DNA of 64,000 nt, from contig JAKSJN010000008.1 in assembly GCA_024402135.1 (NCBI GenBank), positions 1 through 64,000 of the forward strand, in the 5' to 3' direction. Position 1 is the first letter of the stretch, and each line of letters begins with the position of its first letter. The position numbers were made by a program, and so were the translations under genes. The DNA is from Bacteroidales bacterium (GTDB lineage: Bacteria > Bacteroidota > Bacteroidia > Bacteroidales > UBA932). The notes beneath the pieces are model-generated. The model did not search any database, had not been told where the DNA came from, and was given only the letters and a program-made list of their open reading frames with translations. This document shows, in pieces, positions 59,821-64,000 of the stretch.

Positions 59821-61071
59821 ATGAAAACCAATTTAAAAGCCTGCTTGCTGATAGCTGCCTCACTTCTTGTATCCTTCAATGCTTCTGCCCAGAAGAAGTC
59901 AAAGGCAGAGCCTGAGTTCAAACCTTTGACCGACGAGGAGTATGAGTCGCTTGCTGCTACTCCTCCTATGGGATGGAACAGCTGGAACAAGTTCGGCTGC
60001 AATGTAAGCGAGACCCTCATCAAAGAGATGGCGGACGCCATGGTTTCATCAGGCATGAGGGATGCGGGTTACCAGTACATCGTCATCGATGACTGCTGGC
60101 AGGTTGACCGCGACAGGGACGGCAATATCGTATGCGATCCCGAGAGATTTCCTCACGGCATGAAAGCCGTTGCAGACTATGTCCACAGCAAGGGTCTCAA
60201 GTTCGGCATCTATTCCTGTGCCGGCTCATATACCTGTCAGGGCCGTCCAGGCAGCAAGGGTCATCAGTTCCAGGATGCCCGTACCTATGCTTCATGGGGA
60301 GTCGATTATCTCAAGTACGACTGGTGCTCCAATGACGGCCAGAACGCAAAGGCTGCTTACCAGACTATGTCTGAAGCCATCAAGGCTGCCGGCAGACCGA
60401 TTGTCCTCAGCATCTGTGAATGGGGCGAGGGCGAGCCTTGGAAGTGGGGCAAGGGAATCGGCCACCTCTGGAGAGTTACTCCTGATATCCGCGACATATA
60501 TGACTGTACCTTCGACTGGGGTGGTGTAGGTGTCCTTCAGTGCATCGACGCCATGGCAGATCTTCAGCGATATGCCGGCCCTGGTCATTGGAATGATGCT
60601 GAGATGCTCGAGGTAGGCAACGGTGGCATGACCCGTGACGAGTATATCACACATTTCAGCATGTGGTCCCTTCTGGCTGCTCCGCTCATGTCGGGCAATG
60701 ATCTCAGAAGCATGACTCCCGAGACCATCGAAATACTCTGCAATACCGAAGTGATCGAGGTGAACCAGGATCCCAAGGGAGAGCAGGGAACCCGCTGGAT
60801 GGATATGGGAGACAAGGAGATCTGGGCTAAGCCTCTCTCAGGTGGTGAGGTTGCCATATGCTTCATGAACCGTTCGGATGTTGAGTGGAACCTTGATCAT
60901 AACTGGCTCAAGCAGACCATGTACTTTGCAACCGAGATCAACATGAAGACCACCGAATATGTTGTCCGTGACCTCTGGGAGCACTGTGACCTTGGTACCA
61001 CCAAGTCAAATCTTGTCAAGACAATTCCGGCGCACGGAACCCTGATGGTCCGTCTGTCGCCTAAGAAATAG
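59821..61071 (+). CDS. GH27 alpha-galactosidase (or beta-L-arabinopyranosidase)
   Basis: 416 residues from MKTNLKACLLIAASLLVSF (signal peptide). GH27 signatures: TPPMGWNSWNKFGCNVSE, YIVIDDCWQ, VDYLKYDWCSND with the nucleophile Asp, and GHLWRVTPDI with the acid/base Asp. C-terminal beta domain ends VRLSPKK. It removes alpha-1,6-galactose; some GH27 members also act on beta-L-arabinopyranose, which would fit the nearby arabinose PUL. It has its own promoter and a hairpin terminator (61123-61156). Confidence 0.93.
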   Translation: MKTNLKACLLIAASLLVSFNASAQKKSKAEPEFKPLTDEEYESLAATPPMGWNSWNKFGCNVSETLIKEMADAMVSSGMRDAGYQYIVIDDCWQVDRDRDGNIVCDPERFPHGMKAVADYVHSKGLKFGIYSCAGSYTCQGRPGSKGHQFQDARTYASWGVDYLKYDWCSNDGQNAKAAYQTMSEAIKAAGRPIVLSICEWGEGEPWKWGKGIGHLWRVTPDIRDIYDCTFDWGGVGVLQCIDAMADLQRYAGPGHWNDAEMLEVGNGGMTRDEYITHFSMWSLLAAPLMSGNDLRSMTPETIEILCNTEVIEVNQDPKGEQGTRWMDMGDKEIWAKPLSGGEVAICFMNRSDVEWNLDHNWLKQTMYFATEINMKTTEYVVRDLWEHCDLGTTKSNLVKTIPAHGTLMVRLSPKK

Positions 61072-61122
61072 ATTGGTTGTTAATGGTTGTAATGATTAGT
61101 ATTAATGTGTATTTATTGGCAG

Positions 61123-61156
61123 AAAAAGGTCTCGACGTGAGTCGCGGCCTTTTTTT
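61123..61156 (+). terminator. Terminator of the GH27 gene
   Basis: AAAAAGGTCTCGAC / GTCGCGGCCTTTTT hairpin with GTGA loop and terminal T-run; one mismatch and one wobble. Confidence 0.8.
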
Positions 61157-61204
61157 CAATTACACTTTTCTGGAAAGAATGTATCATACGAACAATAATA
61201 AAAC

Positions 61205-62566
61205 ATGAAAAAGTTATTCACCACAGCGGTAATCCTTGCCGCCGCGCTTGCATCGATCTTATCCTGTACCGAGATTAATCCCTATGGCCTCAAGATAGAC
61301 AGGAACGGCAGCGTGATTATGCCGGAAGGCAAGGAAATCTACATTCAGCAGGAATGGAAGGACAGCCTTAAGCTGGATCTCCAGGACCCTGAGAGCGATT
61401 GGAGCTATCATCGCATGTACTGCACCAAGGATATCTCCATTTTCTGGCAGAAGGGATTTGGAGCGGATCCTGCAATGGCTCCTGACCTTGACGGCCATCC
61501 TATGACCTTTGATGTGTTCAGGGTTGCCGACCGAATCCAGTATTTCTATGACTATTTCTACGAGCACATGGGCTTTATCCTGCCTGGATCGAAGGCAGAG
61601 AAGTATCGTATGCTCTGCTTTGTCAAGTACGATCTCGAGGCCACAGCATATGGTGGCAATGTCGACGACACCATCGGTGCGCTATGGGTCACCCCTGTCC
61701 GCATCCAGGACGAGGCGATGAACTGCATCGCCCATGAACTCGGTCATGCCTTCCAGTTCCAGATCATGAGCGACGGAACAGGCGACGGATGGGGAGGCTC
61801 AGGCTTCTATGAGATGACTTCCCAGTGGATGCTCTGGACCGTCAACAATGACTGGATGACTTCCGAGAAATACCATTGGGACGACTTCAACAAGCTTACC
61901 CACAAGGCTTATCTGGACGGCGTCAACATCTATCACTCTCCTTATGTGCTCATGTGGTGGTCACAGCAGCACGGAGAACCGATAATTGCCGATCTCTATC
62001 GTGAGGGCAAGCGTGGTGACGATCCTGTAATCACTTACAAGGAGCATTTCAACATGAACCAGGAGCAGTTCAATGATGATATGTACGAGGGCGTAAGGAC
62101 CTTCATCAACTGGGACTGGAAGAATGAGAATATCTACAACGAGGCACGTCCATATGCCAACAAGAACGTGACTGCGCTTGTTGACGCCGGAAGCGGCTGG
62201 CAGAGAGTATCACCGGATAATTGCCCGGAGAATTATGGATACAACGGTATTGCGCTTCCACTGCCAAAGCAGGGAGAGACCGTGTCGGTAAGTTTCCGCG
62301 GTGAGGCTGGAATCAAGGGATACAGCAACTCTCACGTCGACAATGCAGGTTGGCGCTATGGCTTCGTGGCAGTTGACAAGGACGGCAAGGCCAGCTATGG
62401 AGAGACTCACTCGGAGAAAGAGGCGACCATAAGCTATACAGCAGAAACCGAGCTCAGCTATCTCTGGTTCGTGGTCATGGGCGCACCGACCGAGCATGTC
62501 CAGCTTCCTGGCTGGCGCTCGAACGGCCCGAACGACCAGTGGCCATACTCGATCAGAATCAACTAA
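61205..62566 (+). CDS. DUF6055-like putative zinc metallopeptidase lipoprotein
   Basis: 453 residues; signal and lipobox ILSC. A metallopeptidase motif HELGH (177-181) follows QDEAMNCIA, and the downstream WGGSGFYEMTSQWMLW supplies a candidate third ligand (Glu in YEMTSQW). The catalytic part resembles DUF6055 proteins; the C-terminal 150 residues are a beta-sandwich (VSFRGEAGIKGYSNS, LSYLWFVVMGAP). Surface or periplasmic. Substrate unknown; a mucin or glycoprotein target is possible by analogy. It is flanked by GH27 and the convergent NamZ gene. Confidence 0.75.
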   Translation: MKKLFTTAVILAAALASILSCTEINPYGLKIDRNGSVIMPEGKEIYIQQEWKDSLKLDLQDPESDWSYHRMYCTKDISIFWQKGFGADPAMAPDLDGHPMTFDVFRVADRIQYFYDYFYEHMGFILPGSKAEKYRMLCFVKYDLEATAYGGNVDDTIGALWVTPVRIQDEAMNCIAHELGHAFQFQIMSDGTGDGWGGSGFYEMTSQWMLWTVNNDWMTSEKYHWDDFNKLTHKAYLDGVNIYHSPYVLMWWSQQHGEPIIADLYREGKRGDDPVITYKEHFNMNQEQFNDDMYEGVRTFINWDWKNENIYNEARPYANKNVTALVDAGSGWQRVSPDNCPENYGYNGIALPLPKQGETVSVSFRGEAGIKGYSNSHVDNAGWRYGFVAVDKDGKASYGETHSEKEATISYTAETELSYLWFVVMGAPTEHVQLPGWRSNGPNDQWPYSIRIN

Positions 62567-62582
62567 GTCACTCAAAAAAGAT

Positions 62583-62606
62583 AAAGGGGCCGGACAGGCC
62601 CCTTTT
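62583..62606. terminator. Bidirectional terminator between DUF6055 and NamZ genes
   Basis: AAAGGGGCC / GGCCCCTTTT stem with a 5-nt loop; A-run on one side and T-run on the other serve both convergent genes. Confidence 0.85.
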
Positions 62607-62612
62607 CTTGTA

Positions 62613-63824
62613 TTACTCAGCGTAGAGCAGGTAAGGCTTTCTCTGTGCCTTGAAGGCGGTGACGTCGTCCTGCCAGCGCGCCTTGATCTCGTCGGCGGTA
62701 TTTCCGGCCTCGATCATCTCGCGGACCCAAGATACACCGGTAAGAAGGTTGAAGAATCCGTTCTTGAGGAAGAATGACTCGGAGTTGAGGTCATGGTAGG
62801 CGTCGATGATGTACTCGAGATTGATTCCGTTCGCCCAGATCTCTTCGTACGGCATGTCGCGCAGGTCACGGCCATGGCATTCCTGGTCCATGCATACCGG
62901 ACTTTTTGCCCCTGGCATGCTGCGAGGAGTGAAGCTGAAACCCGAACCCTTCATATCCGGATGACCGTACATCTCGAAAGGATGGTCGGTTCCGCGGCCG
63001 AGAGATACTTCCGTTCCCTCGAAGAAACAGGTGGATGCGTAAAGATAGATGGCTCTCATGTCCTTGAGGTTAGGTGAAGGAGGCATGATCAGGTCATATC
63101 TGGTCTGGTGACCGTAGTTGAGGCAAGGAACTACCTTGAGGTCGCATTTGAGTCCACCTGGAATCCAGCCTTCGCCGTTTATCATCTGTGCAAGCTCGCC
63201 CAGGGTCATGCCGTGTACGATAGGGATAGGCAGACGGCCGATTCCGCTGCTGTAGTTCTCTGTGTCAAGTATAGGACCATCCACGTAGAATCCGTTGGGG
63301 TTCGGACGGTCGAGCAGAACGACCTCCTTGCCTTTCTCGGCGCAGGCGGTCATGAGATTGTACATGGTGATGTAGTAGGTGTAGTATCTCAGTCCTACGT
63401 CCTGGATATCCATGACAAGTACATCGAAACTGTCCATAGCCTCGTCGCTTGGACTGTAGCCTTTGCCTCCATATAGCGACAGAATCGGAACTCCGGTCTT
63501 CGGGTCGGTGGAACTGCTTACATGCTCGCCGGCGTCAGCATCTCCTCTGAAACCATGCTCGGGGGAGAATATTGCCTTTACGTTCATTCCCTTTTCCATC
63601 AGCAAGTCAAGCAGGTGAGGTCCGAAGACTCCGTTCTCGGCATCGACGACAACGTCTCCGACGATGCCGCTCATATTGCTGAATATCGCGACTCTCTTGC
63701 CCTCCAGCATAGGCATGTACACATCGCTTCTTTCGTCACCAAGGATGACACGGGTGTCCTCTGACGCACCTGAGCATGCCAGGGCTGTCAGGACCATTGT
63801 GAATAATGCAATCAGTTTCTTCAT
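62613..63824 (-). CDS. namZ: NamZ-type exo-beta-N-acetylmuramidase (GH171, DUF1343)
   Basis: 403 residues; signal MKKLIALFTMVLTALAC is a lipoprotein signal. GH171/DUF1343 landmarks: FSPEHGFRGDADAGEH, GVPILSLYG, MDIQDVGLRYYTYY and LDRPNPNGFYVDGPIL, then CFFEGTEVSLGRGTDHPFEMYG. NamZ removes N-acetylmuramic acid from peptidoglycan fragments, here in the periplasm. Length is typical. The -7-like TATATTTG (complement of 63829-63836) is only 4 nt before the ATG. The gene is divergent from the partial one at 63926. Confidence 0.9.
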   Translation of the reverse strand: MKKLIALFTMVLTALACSGASEDTRVILGDERSDVYMPMLEGKRVAIFSNMSGIVGDVVVDAENGVFGPHLLDLLMEKGMNVKAIFSPEHGFRGDADAGEHVSSSTDPKTGVPILSLYGGKGYSPSDEAMDSFDVLVMDIQDVGLRYYTYYITMYNLMTACAEKGKEVVLLDRPNPNGFYVDGPILDTENYSSGIGRLPIPIVHGMTLGELAQMINGEGWIPGGLKCDLKVVPCLNYGHQTRYDLIMPPSPNLKDMRAIYLYASTCFFEGTEVSLGRGTDHPFEMYGHPDMKGSGFSFTPRSMPGAKSPVCMDQECHGRDLRDMPYEEIWANGINLEYIIDAYHDLNSESFFLKNGFFNLLTGVSWVREMIEAGNTADEIKARWQDDVTAFKAQRKPYLLYAE

Positions 63825-63867
63825 ATGGCAAATATAATAATTTTCGGCGCGGTTGAGGATAATGTCT

Positions 63868-63875
63868 TATATTTG
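63868..63875 (+). promoter_or_regulatory. -7 box upstream of the partial gene
   Basis: TATATTTG, 50 nt before the ATG at 63926. TTTC at the -33 position (63842-63845) is near consensus. Confidence 0.4.
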
Positions 63876-63925
63876 CGGCTGAATTGCCGTTTTCTTGCGA
63901 GAACGGCTGCCAATAGAAACGAACG

Positions 63926-64000
63926 ATGAGCATCCTTCCTCAAGACCTTCTTCAACCGACAGTAATCCAGACAGTTTTCGTCATATCTCTGGTGAGTGTG
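63926..64000 (+). CDS. N-terminal part of a membrane protein, cut by the window edge
   Basis: The first 25 codons, MSILPQDLLQPTVIQTVFVISLVSV, show a hydrophilic start and then a hydrophobic helix, as in many inner-membrane transporters (AspT/YidE-like starts look similar, but this is a guess). Open to the end of the window. Confidence 0.5.
   Translation, partial: MSILPQDLLQPTVIQTVFVISLVSV

Noticed and set aside
1-64000. CRISPR arrays, tRNA or rRNA genes
   Set aside because: No regularly spaced repeats and no cloverleaf or rRNA-like sequence were recognised by eye; very short ones could still be missed.

Overview
The window looks like a chromosomal segment of a gut-type Bacteroidales bacterium. 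The evidence is a SusC/SusD pair, a hybrid two-component sensor (HTCS), many lipoproteins with an LxxC-type box, DUF4249 and C10-protease lipoproteins, DUF3244, and promoters of the Bacteroidetes form TTTG-N19-21-TAnnTTTG. The species cannot be named from sequence alone. No rRNA, tRNA or CRISPR array was seen.

Layout. (1) 0-4.8 kb: a TonB-dependent receptor and two tandem DUF4249 lipoproteins, all on the minus strand, visibly remodelled by duplication and recombination. (2) 4.77-27.57 kb: an accessory island bracketed by two directly repeated, internally deleted copies of a PD-(D/E)XK (Rpn-type) transposase element. Much of it, especially about 9.7-24 kb, is AT-richer than the rest of the window. 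It holds two C10 cysteine-protease loci, several unknown secreted lipoproteins, a truncated radical-SAM gene, a LytTR regulator, an AIPR-type abortive-infection protein, a TPR/membrane regulator, and a compact six-gene cluster (8.7-17.0 kb). That cluster encodes an OLD/Septu-like ABC ATPase, a small PD-(D/E)XK-like protein, a DNA methyltransferase, a protein with two GHKL ATPase modules, a receiver-like protein and a DUF2971 protein. It has one good promoter (17045-17076) and is the best candidate here for an undescribed conflict or defence system. (3) 27.6-32.7 kb: chromosomal genes for an esterase lipoprotein, an aldo/keto reductase, an ElaA acetyltransferase, a PlsC acyltransferase and a BASS-family transporter. 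(4) 32.7-55.2 kb: an arabinose-centred polysaccharide utilisation locus. A minus-strand operon runs GH97, GH127, aldose epimerase, sodium/sugar symporter, araD, araA, araB, GH51. A divergent HTCS sensor and a SusC/SusD pair follow on the plus strand. (5) 55.2-64.0 kb: metH-metF, a GH27 alpha-galactosidase, a DUF6055 putative metallopeptidase, a NamZ-type muramidase and the start of one more membrane-protein gene.

How it works together. In the PUL, SusC/SusD would import arabinose-containing oligosaccharides. GH127, GH51, GH97 and GH27 would trim them in the periplasm. The epimerase and symporter would supply free L-arabinose, and AraA-AraB-AraD would convert it to xylulose 5-phosphate. The HTCS would sense the oligosaccharide and drive transcription. 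The island carries cell-surface and anti-phage functions typical of transferred DNA, and its flanking element copies give a plausible route for gain or loss by homologous recombination.
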